Positions 24,776 through 32,581 are shown, numbered from the stretch's first letter. The stretch: 64,000 nt of DNA from Candidatus Saccharimonadota bacterium (GCA_017519305.1 JAFWSN010000002.1:1-64000); one strand, 5' to 3'. Made by a program: numbers and translations. The notes: generated from the sequence alone by a model not told the origin.

Positions 24776-25402
24776 TTATTTGTCTAGACCCAACTGCTTC
24801 CTGAACTCACCGATATAATCGGGGACTTCTTCTTTGTAATGGTAAATCCAACTGTACGGATTTGCCAGAAACGACATGATGAGCCCAGCGGCAACAGTCA
24901 CAACCAAAGCAATTACGGTCACCGCTATTTTCTCTTCCGATCTAATGACGCTAGCGGCGTCGAAATCTTCCCATTTTTCGTAATAAGATTTCAACATCGC
25001 ATACGATGTAGCGTCCTTTACCGTAAACGACACCGGTGCCGTCACGGTCATCCTTATTTCGTCATCAGTACTAAAAACGACCTCTTCTGGCGCAACGCCA
25101 GAAAGTTCCGGAGAGCTCTCGACGAGAAATTCTCGCACATACATGCGATCCTGTTCTGCCTTAGAGATTTCATCCCGGTATTGGCCACCTAATAACTTCT
25201 GGACAAGCATTCCGCCTCCCCAAAAAGCAATTAGTGTGACCGCTATTACTATCGGCGTTCCGATGATAATAGCCTTCTTTCGCCTCTTCTTCTCGTCCTC
25301 GTGCATAAACTCACTACAAAAATGAGGACAAGCATCATTGTGTCCAGCCCAAAGGACGCCTACCACAACAGCAATAGTTACCACAATACACGAAATAATC
25401 AT
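24776..25402 (-). CDS. Orphan membrane protein, PELxGxxPxxVVF family (copy 1)
   Basis: 208 aa from ATG 25402 (AGAGGTGGG upstream; a GTG 9 bases earlier is an alternative). Topology is helix (about 1-19), charged His/Cys-containing loop, helix (about 45-65), soluble domain, helix (about 160-182). The soluble domain holds YVREFLVESSPELSGVAPEE and VVFSTD, then a YYEKWEDFD motif. The same order of motifs occurs in the proteins at 25541 and 28381, so the three are divergent paralogues. Promoter TGTACA, 17 bases, TATAAT (25455-25460). Function unknown. Confidence 0.65.
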   Translation of the reverse strand: MIISCIVVTIAVVVGVLWAGHNDACPHFCSEFMHEDEKKRRKKAIIIGTPIVIAVTLIAFWGGGMLVQKLLGGQYRDEISKAEQDRMYVREFLVESSPELSGVAPEEVVFSTDDEIRMTVTAPVSFTVKDATSYAMLKSYYEKWEDFDAASVIRSEEKIAVTVIALVVTVAAGLIMSFLANPYSWIYHYKEEVPDYIGEFRKQLGLDK

Positions 25403-25454
25403 TAATCCCACCTCTTATTCTTTCTTAAATTTTTAAAATACTCCCTATTTTCAT

Positions 25455-25483
25455 ATTATAACATAAAAATGTCAGAATGTACA
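25455..25483 (-). promoter_or_regulatory. Promoter of the 24776-25402 gene
   Basis: TGTACA (25478-25483), 17 bases ending TTTTTATGT, TATAAT (25455-25460). The first transcribed bases include ATAGGGAGT and TTTTAAAAAT, shared with the neighbouring paralogue. Confidence 0.75.
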
Positions 25484-25501
25484 GAGTGCGCCACAAAAGA
25501 A

Positions 25502-25531
25502 AGGACCCCGCTTTTTCGCGGGGCCCAAGGG
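25502..25531 (-). terminator. Terminator of the gene at 25541-26197
   Basis: Minus-strand GGCCCCGC-GAAAAA-GCGGGGTCC followed by TTTC. Confidence 0.85.
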
Positions 25532-25540
25532 AGTCCTAAA

Positions 25541-26197
25541 TTAAGGAGCTGCGCTATCCGCAAGCGCGTCCTCCTCTTCTTTTCTTTTTCTCTTTTCCTC
25601 GCGTCGCCGTTCTAGACGTTTAGCTAATCTCAGTAGTCCAAGCGCTGGACCATCAATACAGCATACTACAAGAAGTGCGAGAAGGGACGATGCAAGAATC
25701 GAGCAGATACCTCGTAAAAAATCATACTCATCAAGCGCCGCCTTTGAATAATCAAATCTACCGTAATGAGCATAATAGTCATCGAGCGCATGATAAGCCA
25801 TTTCGTCCGTAATCATGACGTGCTTCGGCTCAATAACCTCAAATTTTACCGCTTTGCCCTTAGCAAAAACGACCTTAGAAGGGTCAACACCTTCTAACTC
25901 CGGAATACGGTGCGTAAGATAATCTTGTACAAAACAACGATCCTCCTCGCCTTCTTCCATTGCATCATTGTATGAACTTTTAAATGCGGCAGATGCGACG
26001 TAAAGCGATCCGATAAAGCCTCCAGCAATTGTAGCAGCCACTACAATTACCGTAATGGTGACGATAATCGCGGCGCGAATTTTGTTTCTTGCAAGCTCAT
26101 AACCTTCGCCATAAAGCTGGATACCTATCAGAATAGCCGCAACTACAGTCAGCACAGGAACAGTTATCATAGTTGCCAAATTTCCATACCCAATCAT
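25541..26197 (-). CDS. Orphan membrane protein, PELxGxxPxxVVF family (copy 2)
   Basis: 218 aa from ATG 26197, chosen over an ATG 39 bases upstream because GGAGGAATGAGG precedes it and the paralogues begin near their first membrane helix. Three membrane helices flank a soluble domain with FVQDYLTHRIPELEGVDPSK, VVFAKG, then YYAHYGRFDYSKA. The C-terminus is a long basic/acidic helix (RLERRREEKRKRKEEEDAL). Promoter TGTACA, 17 bases, TATAAT (26286-26291), nearly identical to that of copy 1. No annotated family is recognised. Confidence 0.65.
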   Translation of the reverse strand: MIGYGNLATMITVPVLTVVAAILIGIQLYGEGYELARNKIRAAIIVTITVIVVAATIAGGFIGSLYVASAAFKSSYNDAMEEGEEDRCFVQDYLTHRIPELEGVDPSKVVFAKGKAVKFEVIEPKHVMITDEMAYHALDDYYAHYGRFDYSKAALDEYDFLRGICSILASSLLALLVVCCIDGPALGLLRLAKRLERRREEKRKRKEEEDALADSAAP

Positions 26198-26285
26198 TTC
26201 CTCATTCCTCCATTCTTCTATACGTACTTTAAGCAAATATTGCGGATTTATTTACTCACATTTTTAAAGGACTCCCTATCTGTTT

Positions 26286-26314
26286 ATTATAACATAAAAA
26301 CCAGGGCTTGTACA
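26286..26314 (-). promoter_or_regulatory. Promoter of the 25541-26197 gene
   Basis: TGTACA (26309-26314), 17 bases ending TTTTTATGT, TATAAT (26286-26291). The leader begins with GATAGGGAGTCCTTTAAAA, closely matching the leaders of the genes at 24776 and 28381. Confidence 0.75.
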
Positions 26315-26334
26315 GGGTAAGCACCCTGCACCAC

Positions 26335-26372
26335 AAAAAACACCCTCTCCTTCTGGAGGGGGTGTTTTCTCT
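26335..26372 (-). terminator. Terminator downstream of the gene at 26380-26826
   Basis: Minus-strand AAAACACCCCCTCC-AGAA-GGAGAGGGTGTTTT followed by TTG. It sits just upstream of the next cassette's promoter. Confidence 0.8.
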
Positions 26373-26379
26373 TGCTTAA

Positions 26380-26826
26380 CTATTTCTCGTATTTTGCAGT
26401 AATCTTCGCAAAATTCTCATTGTGGTAAGGGATTGTATCATCTTCCACCTTTTGGTAAAGATAGAATTTCTTACCGTCGGCGGTTTTAATGATAATCTCT
26501 TTCCTCTTCTTATCGAGCAAAGCGAATTTCTTCACCTCAACACTCTCAATATCTTCATTCTTATAGAAGGTATAGGAGTCTTTATTTAGAACTAGCTTCT
26601 CAAGTGAAATCTTAAGTGAAAACTTTTGCTGTACTAAATGGAAAAAACCAATTCCCTCATCGGTAAAATCCATGACTAGACCGAAAAATGGATATTCTAT
26701 TCCGTTCAACATGCCGGAATATTTACGGCTATCGAGTAAAAGCACATCGTAAATATGTTCTTTACCCTTGCATCCTTTATCTTTGAACAATTTTGTTACT
26801 CGTTCGAGCGTATTGTATTCTTCCAT
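26380..26826 (-). CDS. Hypothetical soluble protein, PH-like
   Basis: 148 aa without signal peptide or membrane segments; strands alternate with charged turns, and KKRKEIIIKTADGKKFYLYQK recalls bacterial PH-like domains (inference, not a firm match). ATG 26826 follows AAGGAGTTTTT. It begins 9 bases after the secreted protein at 26836-27423, so the two are probably co-transcribed and may act together. Confidence 0.6.
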   Translation of the reverse strand: MEEYNTLERVTKLFKDKGCKGKEHIYDVLLLDSRKYSGMLNGIEYPFFGLVMDFTDEGIGFFHLVQQKFSLKISLEKLVLNKDSYTFYKNEDIESVEVKKFALLDKKRKEIIIKTADGKKFYLYQKVEDDTIPYHNENFAKITAKYEK

Positions 26827-26835
26827 AAAAACTCC

Positions 26836-27423
26836 TTAGAACCTACCAGTAGCCATCGTACACTTGCCGTCGTCATTGAAATAACCAGACAAGTATCCAC
26901 CATCAGCATTTTCCCATTCATAGGTCACGCTGGAGCTGCTTTTCTGCTTCATCACACCCTGAGTTCCGCCAACTAATTCGACAAATTCATCATAATACAA
27001 ATCTTCGCCGCCCCTAAGTTTGGATTGGATTTCAGTCCACCTCGAGAAATCTGAAGTCTTTGGCACTGCACTTGATGGATAGTTTGCCGAAATCGTTGCA
27101 GTATTATAGCTTGTCATAAATTGAGAACGAATTGAGGTGTCCTCAGTTAATTCCCATGAATAAGTTTTGTAAGATTCCTCATCGGTAACGAGTTCGCCCT
27201 CAAAGCCCATAATGTCGTTCATCTCGGCTAGAGTCATCTTACTGTTGAGTTTTTCGATGCACTCAAAAACACTACAATTGCCTTTTGATGCTTCTTGACC
27301 GGATTGTCCAGAATCACCATTTCCCCCGTTATTTCCTTTTACAATAAAGAATGTAGTTACGCCTGCCGCTACCATAACGACCAACGCCACCGCTGCGGTT
27401 ATAATCTTTTTATTGTTTTTCAT
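26836..27423 (-). CDS. Membrane-anchored protein with two BLIP/BamE-like modules
   Basis: 195 aa. Residues 6-28 form an uncleaved anchor or signal, then a Gly/Asn/Ser-rich linker. Two modules of about 65 residues follow, each with a helix (LNSKMTLAEMNDIMGFEGEL; LYYDEFVELVGGTQGVM) then an aromatic strand (KTYSWEL; VTYEWENADGGYLSGYF). This helix-then-YxW pattern is that of the DUF3862/beta-lactamase-inhibitor-like/SmpA fold, usually involved in protein binding at the cell envelope. AAAGGATATAG precedes the ATG. The partner is unknown. Confidence 0.7.
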   Translation of the reverse strand: MKNNKKIITAAVALVVMVAAGVTTFFIVKGNNGGNGDSGQSGQEASKGNCSVFECIEKLNSKMTLAEMNDIMGFEGELVTDEESYKTYSWELTEDTSIRSQFMTSYNTATISANYPSSAVPKTSDFSRWTEIQSKLRGGEDLYYDEFVELVGGTQGVMKQKSSSSVTYEWENADGGYLSGYFNDDGKCTMATGRF

Positions 27424-27461
27424 ACTCTATATCCTTTCTGGTTTAATTATAGCATGCGCCA

Positions 27462-28133
27462 CTATCTCTTTGACCCGACAATTACTTCGCCCTTTTTAGC
27501 GAGAATGTAATCTTCCCCGATCACCCTTAACGGCTCATCACCATTAATCACGATTGCAGCTTCATCAGAGAGTGCATAGACCGGTAAATCGGTAAACCCA
27601 GAAGCCTTCTTTACCTCTTCCTCACCAAACTTAAAGTGCCCGTGCAAATGCGGCAAAAAGACAATCGGAACAATATCAAGAAAACGCTCCGCTTCTCGTT
27701 TTTCCTTAAATACCGCCTTTTGGATTTCTTCAGATTCTTTATGGCAAAGCGTACAGGAACCAGCTGAACTACCCACCCAAACCTTCTTCTCCAGGATCTC
27801 TGGTATAAACTTGTCGAAGCCAGTCTTAAAGAAAGTATTAGCCAGATAATCCGTATTACCACCAAAACAATAAACCACATCAGCCTCAGCAATACGTTCT
27901 TTTACGTAACTCATCGGACGAACTTGAATATCTATAAATTCAAGGTTACCGCCAATCACACCGGTCAGATGCGTTAACTCTTCCGCAAACCAACGATGGT
28001 CCCCTGGCTCCCCGTTGATGGCTTCATTAATAATTGCTACGTCTATTTCCTTTCGACTTTTGCCGACCATCTCTTCGCAAGCCTTAATAATCGGTTCAGT
28101 AGAAAGCCCCCATGACCCAAGAATAATTTTCAT
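27462..28133 (-). CDS. Peptidase S51 family (peptidase E-like) protein
   Basis: A cytoplasmic serine peptidase of the S51 class, which cleaves Asp-X dipeptides in peptidase E. The 223-aa protein carries CFGGNTDYLANTF (oxyanion region) and the nucleophile motif VGSSAGSCTL near residue 105, with HLHGHFKFGEE and YALSDEAAIVI later. I start it at ATG 28133 (MKIILGSWGLSTEP); an upstream ATG would add 15 atypical residues and overlap the promoter. TGT-TATAAT (28140-28145) ends 6 bases before this ATG, so the message is predicted leaderless. Confidence 0.85.
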   Translation of the reverse strand: MKIILGSWGLSTEPIIKACEEMVGKSRKEIDVAIINEAINGEPGDHRWFAEELTHLTGVIGGNLEFIDIQVRPMSYVKERIAEADVVYCFGGNTDYLANTFFKTGFDKFIPEILEKKVWVGSSAGSCTLCHKESEEIQKAVFKEKREAERFLDIVPIVFLPHLHGHFKFGEEEVKKASGFTDLPVYALSDEAAIVINGDEPLRVIGEDYILAKKGEVIVGSKR

Positions 28134-28178
28134 ATCAACATTATAACATACCCTACCGAAGACCCACCCACTCAGCAC

Positions 28179-28300
28179 CCGGGCTACGGCATACCGGCAT
28201 TCATCTTTTAGCCTCGAGGCTACGCCGAGTTAGGCCACTGAGTTCCCCAGTCCGGCAATATCATTAGCATAGTCCAATTTTTTTACAACCCCCAACGGTT
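28179..28300 (-). other. G+C-rich inverted-repeat region, possible structured RNA
   Basis: No gene is visible. On the minus strand there are nested repeats: ACTCAG/CTGAGT closing about 65 bases, an AGCCTCGAGGCT palindrome (28218-28230 region), and CGGC/GCCG pairs. A weak TTGTAA, 16 bases, TAATGA promoter lies upstream, and the RNA would run toward the peptidase gene. It could be a small RNA or the scar of a mobile sequence. Confidence 0.3.
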
Positions 28301-28329
28301 TTTCTCTATTGCACTTGCGGTTTCAAGAC

Positions 28330-28372
28330 ATTAAAAAAGGCTTGCAAACATCAGTTCGCAAGCCTTAGGGGG
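28330..28372 (-). terminator. Terminator of the gene at 28381-28962
   Basis: Minus-strand AAGGCTTGCGAAC-TGAT-GTTTGCAAGCCTT followed by TTTT. Confidence 0.85.
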
Positions 28373-28380
28373 GAGTTAGT

Positions 28381-28962
28381 TCATAGCGTAATCTTCTTAC
28401 GCCTCGTACGGTCAGCCACCGATTCACGCCATTCTATTATTTTGTTTTGTATTACCAAAAATACGAATGTTATAACCATTGTAGCAAGAACCGTCGAAAG
28501 CTCGCGAAACAACCAAAACCGTTCTCTCAGATGCACTGCGTAGTCAAATTCATCATACAGTCTCTCGTAATCCCTTATCAAACTGAGAGCAGTATCGTCT
28601 TTGACTATGGTTTTAAGTTCATCATCAACGAAAACGGCGTCAGACTTTATTTCGCCATTGGCAAATACAATCTTAGAAGGGTCAATCCCTTCTAGCTCAG
28701 GAATATTTTTTACGAGATACTCCTGAATCTGGCGTTGATACATCTTCGCTTCCTTGCAATCATTCTGATATTCATCGTACTCCACAGTCCACGAGACTAA
28801 AAAAGAGCCAATATAAGCTATCGTAACAACAACGAAAATCATCAGAAGCGACGTTTCCCTATCGTAATAATCGACAACCACACGTGCAAATGCATAAAAC
28901 ACCACTGACAAAGTAAAAATCACAATCATCGAAACTAAAACAGTCGCAAAACTCTGTGCCAT
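28381..28962 (-). CDS. Orphan membrane protein, PELxGxxPxxVVF family (copy 3)
   Basis: 193 aa with the same plan as the genes at 24776 and 25541: two N-terminal membrane helices (about 5-28 and 37-58), a soluble domain with IQEYLVKNIPELEGIDPSK and IVFANG, a DYERLYDEFDYA motif, then a third helix (about 148-170) and a basic tail (RTRRKKITL). GGGAGGTG precedes ATG 28962. Promoter TTGATT, 17 bases, TATAAT (29009-29014). It is separated from the other two copies by three unrelated genes. Function unknown. Confidence 0.65.
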   Translation of the reverse strand: MAQSFATVLVSMIVIFTLSVVFYAFARVVVDYYDRETSLLMIFVVVTIAYIGSFLVSWTVEYDEYQNDCKEAKMYQRQIQEYLVKNIPELEGIDPSKIVFANGEIKSDAVFVDDELKTIVKDDTALSLIRDYERLYDEFDYAVHLRERFWLFRELSTVLATMVITFVFLVIQNKIIEWRESVADRTRRKKITL

Positions 28963-29008
28963 AAAATAACACCTCCCAATAACATTAAAGAACTCCCCTT
29001 ATCCTTAT

Positions 29009-29037
29009 ATTATAGCACAAAAAAGCATAAAAATCAA
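29009..29037 (-). promoter_or_regulatory. Promoter of the 28381-28962 gene
   Basis: TTGATT (29032-29037), 17 bases, TATAAT (29009-29014), followed by a leader containing GGGGAGTTCTTTAA, which resembles those of the paralogues. Confidence 0.75.
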
Positions 29038-29127
29038 GATATGCCCTTGAAAAACAGGGGGTGTCGCTCACGAGGCTCGCTCCATTTGAACTCCTTACGA
29101 GACAAACCAAGCTACGCTATAGAAATA

Positions 29128-29160
29128 AAAAAATAAGTCCCATTGGGACTTCTTTTTATT
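29128..29160 (-). terminator. Terminator of tRNA-Val
   Basis: Minus-strand AAGTCCCA-AT-GGGACTT followed by ATTTTTTTA, just past the tRNA CCA end. Confidence 0.75.
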
Positions 29161-29162
29161 TC

Positions 29163-29239
29163 TGGTGGGTCGCGAGGGGCTCGAACCCCCGACCTTCTCG
29201 GTGTAAACGAGACGCTCTAGCCAACTGAGCTAGCGACCC
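29163..29239 (-). tRNA. tRNA-Val (anticodon TAC), CCA encoded
   Basis: Acceptor GGGTCGC/GCGACCC, D-arm GCTCAGTTGGCTAGAGC, anticodon stem TCTCG/CGAGA with loop TTTACAC (anticodon TAC), T-arm GGGGGTTCGAGCCCCTC, discriminator A and a genomic CCA at 29163-29165. Confidence 0.95.
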
Positions 29240-29263
29240 AGACTTTTCCAATTATATCACCTT

Positions 29264-29842
29264 TTATTGAATTAAGCTATAGAATACTAGGTTAGCCAAA
29301 ATATAACCAGTCTCAAAGAAGAAAGTATTTGCCTTAAAGAAGTCCCAACCGCTCAAATATCCCCAAGAACAAAATGCCGCAAAAACCAACATCAGTACCC
29401 CGTAGATCATAAACGGTTTTCCCTTGTGCACCTCAATCAAAGTATCAACCGCTATCACAATCATACTCACAAACAACGTGTGAGAGAAGATATGGTGAAG
29501 GCTACTTACCGTACCATATTCACTCCATACCTTATCAAATAACCCCAGCGGACAACAACTCAGACCAAAATACGCCACAATCATCACGATCACGCCGATT
29601 AGCCAGAAAACAGACAGCTTATACTCACGACGTACGCCGAGTAAATATTTTAACATGAAGAAAATTACAATAAAATTCGCAATCGCAAACAGTATTGCAC
29701 TCCAGTAGTCCAAGCCCATATAGCGGCTAATAGACCAGCTCGGGTTGAAACCACGCTCAAAAACGACGGCATGCAACAATACAGCGACTAACTCCACACC
29801 ACAAAACATCGTAATTGCTGCCGAAATAAACCTCTTTTTCAT
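29264..29842 (-). CDS. Six-helix membrane protein next to a glycosyltransferase
   Basis: 192 aa with about six membrane segments (MFCGVELVAVLLHAVVF, SAILFAIANFIVIFFMLKYLL, VFWLIGVIVMIVAYFGLS, HIFSHTLFVSMIVIAV, FMIYGVLMLVFAAFC, ETGYILANLVFYSLI). The pattern is loosely DUF998-like; I cannot confirm it. Its ATG overlaps the stop of the glycosyltransferase gene by 4 bases (ATGA), so it is translated with it and may help assemble or export the same glycan. Confidence 0.65.
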   Translation of the reverse strand: MKKRFISAAITMFCGVELVAVLLHAVVFERGFNPSWSISRYMGLDYWSAILFAIANFIVIFFMLKYLLGVRREYKLSVFWLIGVIVMIVAYFGLSCCPLGLFDKVWSEYGTVSSLHHIFSHTLFVSMIVIAVDTLIEVHKGKPFMIYGVLMLVFAAFCSWGYLSGWDFFKANTFFFETGYILANLVFYSLIQ

Positions 29843-31464
29843 TTCTTTACTACCTTCTTAGTTACGTCAAACTTCTCCATGTAAAAGCCCGTCATCAACC
29901 TAATTTGCGCATAGAACGCTGCGATACTCTGATAAAGAATTGAGGTCACCGGCATCAAAATCCACTGCAGCACCATGAACAAACCTTTCCCCTTCTTGTA
30001 TTTTTTCGGGCGCTTCGGCAACATCTTAAGTGACACCAACACTGTAATCAAAAGGCCAATCGAGGCCACTGTCTGCACCACACTTACCACTGCCGGCAAG
30101 CTATGTGCTACCATTGCACGAGACGAGATATTCATAATCGCTGGCACCCAACCACCAAAGGCCACGATTGGCGCCATAATTGCAAGAGTGACATGTCCAT
30201 CCAAAAGACGCCAAAACTTTGCAAACAGTGGCCAAAAAGCCATACCGCGACGCTCTTTTTTAGAGAATAAACGCACGCCAACATAGGCCACATCACTTGC
30301 ACCATAATACCAGCGCCTCACCTGAATAAACTGCGCTTTCATCGTCTTAATCAAATTTTCATCTAGCACGGCATCTTGGTAAATCGGAACGCGGATTGGT
30401 AAAACGCCGTAATCACCGTCAAAGAAGAATAGGCTGCGCCAGAACTGGTGTCCATCCTCCACGATAGTACGCTTGCTCCAAAAATCCATCGCTTTAAGAG
30501 CTTGCAAAGGCTGCGAATGCGAAGCAAAATTACGAATCACGTGTGGACGCATCGTTGTAATCACATTAAAGAATGAGTTAGACACTGCAATCACGCGAGT
30601 TGGTGCCGGTGCGTCCCAAATATTATTCATGAACAAAGAGACTGGTTGGTAACTAAGCCTCTGCCTATTCGGGTGAACAATAAATTCATAAGCCACTACA
30701 TCGAGATATCCCTCAGCCATTCGGTTATCACTATCTAGTGAAGTTACAATTACATTCTCGATTGGGATATGTTTCTTCTCGACATACTCTGCCAATTTAG
30801 CGCCAGCATAGGTCAAGTTCGGACCCTTACCAACTACCTCATTTGGCAAATCTGCCGGATGTTTAGACAAGATAAAATCATGAAAAACACCCTTATACTG
30901 TTCACGTAATTTGTTCGCATTTTCTTCCATCTCTTCCCCACCGCGTTCCTCATAAGCAAACATAAAAATGATCTTTTCATTTGGAAAAGAAGTATTTTTG
31001 ACCGCTTCAATCGATGGCTTTAAAGTCTCTAGCCCTTCGTTGTAGGCCGTCATAATTACTGCGTGGTAAATTTTTGCTGGCGCCGGATACCCCTCACTCA
31101 TCGCCGCCATCATTCTAAGATTGCTCACGTGCTGTTCAAAATCGTATTCTTTCAAATCTTTATCACGCAATCTTTCGAAAGCTTCGTGCGGATTCTCTAA
31201 ATCCTCTATTCTTTTACGCCAATTTACGCTCTCGGCTCGCTTCATTACGTTATAACCTTGAACTGTACGGTAGGCCACACTTACCGCCTTCACCAAGGTC
31301 GTAGAAATCACAAAGAACAGGTAAATCGCGCCAAAAATCGGGTCGATAAATGACAATACAAAGAGTAATGCAATCGCAAAAATCGAAATTGCCCCAGGCA
31401 AAATTTCAAAAAAGCGATACAGCTTAGTACGCTTGCCCTGTGGAATTTCTAAGTTTTTTCTCAT
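29839..31464 (-). CDS. Processive family 2 glycosyltransferase, membrane-bound
   Basis: 541 aa. Two N-terminal membrane helices (about 20-60), a cytosolic GT-A domain and several C-terminal helices, as in cellulose/hyaluronan synthase-like enzymes. Visible motifs are VIMTAYNEGLETL, TSLDSDNRM (the DxD metal site), an EDGHQFWR acceptor motif and QVRRWYYGASD (the QxxRW motif of processive enzymes). It probably polymerises a surface polysaccharide from a nucleotide sugar; the product is unknown. It forms an operon with 31828, 31464 (one-base overlap) and 29264 (4-base overlap). Confidence 0.87.
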   Translation of the reverse strand: MRKNLEIPQGKRTKLYRFFEILPGAISIFAIALLFVLSFIDPIFGAIYLFFVISTTLVKAVSVAYRTVQGYNVMKRAESVNWRKRIEDLENPHEAFERLRDKDLKEYDFEQHVSNLRMMAAMSEGYPAPAKIYHAVIMTAYNEGLETLKPSIEAVKNTSFPNEKIIFMFAYEERGGEEMEENANKLREQYKGVFHDFILSKHPADLPNEVVGKGPNLTYAGAKLAEYVEKKHIPIENVIVTSLDSDNRMAEGYLDVVAYEFIVHPNRQRLSYQPVSLFMNNIWDAPAPTRVIAVSNSFFNVITTMRPHVIRNFASHSQPLQALKAMDFWSKRTIVEDGHQFWRSLFFFDGDYGVLPIRVPIYQDAVLDENLIKTMKAQFIQVRRWYYGASDVAYVGVRLFSKKERRGMAFWPLFAKFWRLLDGHVTLAIMAPIVAFGGWVPAIMNISSRAMVAHSLPAVVSVVQTVASIGLLITVLVSLKMLPKRPKKYKKGKGLFMVLQWILMPVTSILYQSIAAFYAQIRLMTGFYMEKFDVTKKVVKK

Positions 31465-31826
31465 TACCCCTCACTTGATAATCTAATTAGCACTATTAGT
31501 GCTCCGAAAATCAACATCAATGTCGTAATCAAGAAGAAGCGTGCCATGCTGACGCCACGTTTATCATAAACGCGCATCGCCAAGAAGTTATGCAGAACGC
31601 CAAATAACACCGCGAGTACCGGGAAAACAATTAAGTTAGACCAAGCGCCATCGCGATAACCACCGATGTCACCGTAACCAATCTTCACCACGGCCCTAGT
31701 CGCGTCAAGTCTAGTCAATGAGAAGATCAGAAGCCCCATAGCAAAGAGAAAAACCAACATCATCAACACTAAAAGCGAGCGGTTCTCGCGATAAATCTTA
31801 ATCAAAATTGTCTTGAAACTCTTCAT
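31464..31826 (-). CDS. Three-helix membrane protein of the glycosyltransferase operon
   Basis: 120 aa: hydrophobic segments near residues 17-36, 61-80 and 93-115, with a TRLDATRAVVKIGYGDIGGYRDGAWSN extracellular-type loop. No family is recognised. It starts 1 base after the DUF308 gene and its TAA shares a base with the ATG of the glycosyltransferase, so it is likely an accessory subunit. Confidence 0.65.
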   Translation of the reverse strand: MKSFKTILIKIYRENRSLLVLMMLVFLFAMGLLIFSLTRLDATRAVVKIGYGDIGGYRDGAWSNLIVFPVLAVLFGVLHNFLAMRVYDKRGVSMARFFLITTLMLIFGALIVLIRLSSEG

Positions 31827-31827
31827 G

Positions 31828-32442
31828 TTATTTTGCGTTGCCCTTTAATTTTTCCACCAAAGCATTTAGGTTCTGCATAAAGATCACATCGGACGTTAGC
31901 CCAATCAAACCAACTACAATCATAAGCCAGCCGATTAAGAATACTACTGCACCATCGAAGAACGTGATGAATACGCCAAATAACAACATGATGATAGACA
32001 TCGTAAGTACTGCGCTCCAAGTTGTTGAGTTAACGGTGCGGATTCTCATTGCGTTGCTCATACGAATTAACGCCTCATAGATAATCCAGATGCCAGCAAT
32101 TACGCGGAATACATCCAAAATCGCATCACCCATTACGAATATTACGGCACCCACAATAAAAGTCATAATGCCAACAATCAGCTCATTATTAAGCGCAGCG
32201 TTTTGCTGTTTTTCTAGCATATAGTTAATAATTTTGTAACCGCCCTTCACGAGCAAACATGCGCCTACTAGATAAGCTACGACTCGCACAATCGTATTTG
32301 GCCAAATCACCAAAAGAATACCGAGAGCAATAGTTACCACTGACTCGAATACCGCCGACCAAGCCGCTTTTTTCGGATTTGTTTTATTAAAATTAAAACG
32401 TTTTGCCGGACGTTTAATAATTTCCACCTTTTCTTTTTTCAT
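31828..32442 (-). CDS. DUF308 (HdeD-like) membrane protein
   Basis: 204 aa from ATG 32442, which follows AAAAGGAGTTATTTCTG; an upstream frame extension would start in the promoter. After a basic N-terminus there are about six helices arranged as the DUF308 repeat (GILLVIWPNTIVRVVAYLVGA..., later FVMGDAILDVFRVIAGIWIIYEALIRM). HdeD-like proteins are linked to acid resistance in enterobacteria, but the wider family is uncharacterised. First gene of the operon; TATAAT at 32464-32469 overlaps the divergent tRNA-Thr promoter. Confidence 0.75.
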   Translation of the reverse strand: MKKEKVEIIKRPAKRFNFNKTNPKKAAWSAVFESVVTIALGILLVIWPNTIVRVVAYLVGACLLVKGGYKIINYMLEKQQNAALNNELIVGIMTFIVGAVIFVMGDAILDVFRVIAGIWIIYEALIRMSNAMRIRTVNSTTWSAVLTMSIIMLLFGVFITFFDGAVVFLIGWLMIVVGLIGLTSDVIFMQNLNALVEKLKGNAK

Positions 32443-32463
32443 CAGAAATAACTCCTTTTCTCC

Positions 32464-32496
32464 ATTATACAACAGACCCAAATTTTGTGCTATAAT
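32464..32496. promoter_or_regulatory. Overlapping divergent promoters (DUF308 gene / tRNA-Thr)
   Basis: Minus-strand TATAAT at 32464-32469 serves the DUF308 operon; plus-strand TGC-TATAAT at 32491-32496 serves tRNA-Thr, with its -35 (TACAAC, 32468-32473) overlapping the other -10. Polymerase binding at the two should be mutually exclusive. Confidence 0.65.
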
Positions 32497-32505
32497 GACA
32501 AAGAC

Positions 32506-32581
32506 GCCGATGTAGCTCAGTTGGTAGAGCAGCTCATTCGTAACGAGCAGGTCACAGGTTCAAGCCCTGCCATCGGCTCCA
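32506..32581 (+). tRNA. tRNA-Thr (anticodon CGT), CCA encoded
   Basis: Acceptor GCCGATG/CATCGGC, D-arm GCTCAGTTGGTAGAGC, anticodon loop TTCGTAA (CGT) on a GCTCA/CGAGC stem with one A-C mismatch at its loop end, T-arm CAGGTTCAAGCCCTG, discriminator T and CCA at 32579-32581. Confidence 0.95.

Noticed and set aside
28200-28265. GGCCACTG-containing segment as a cobalamin riboswitch
   Set aside because: Only a short piece resembles the B12 box; the rest of the conserved core is absent and no cobalamin gene follows.
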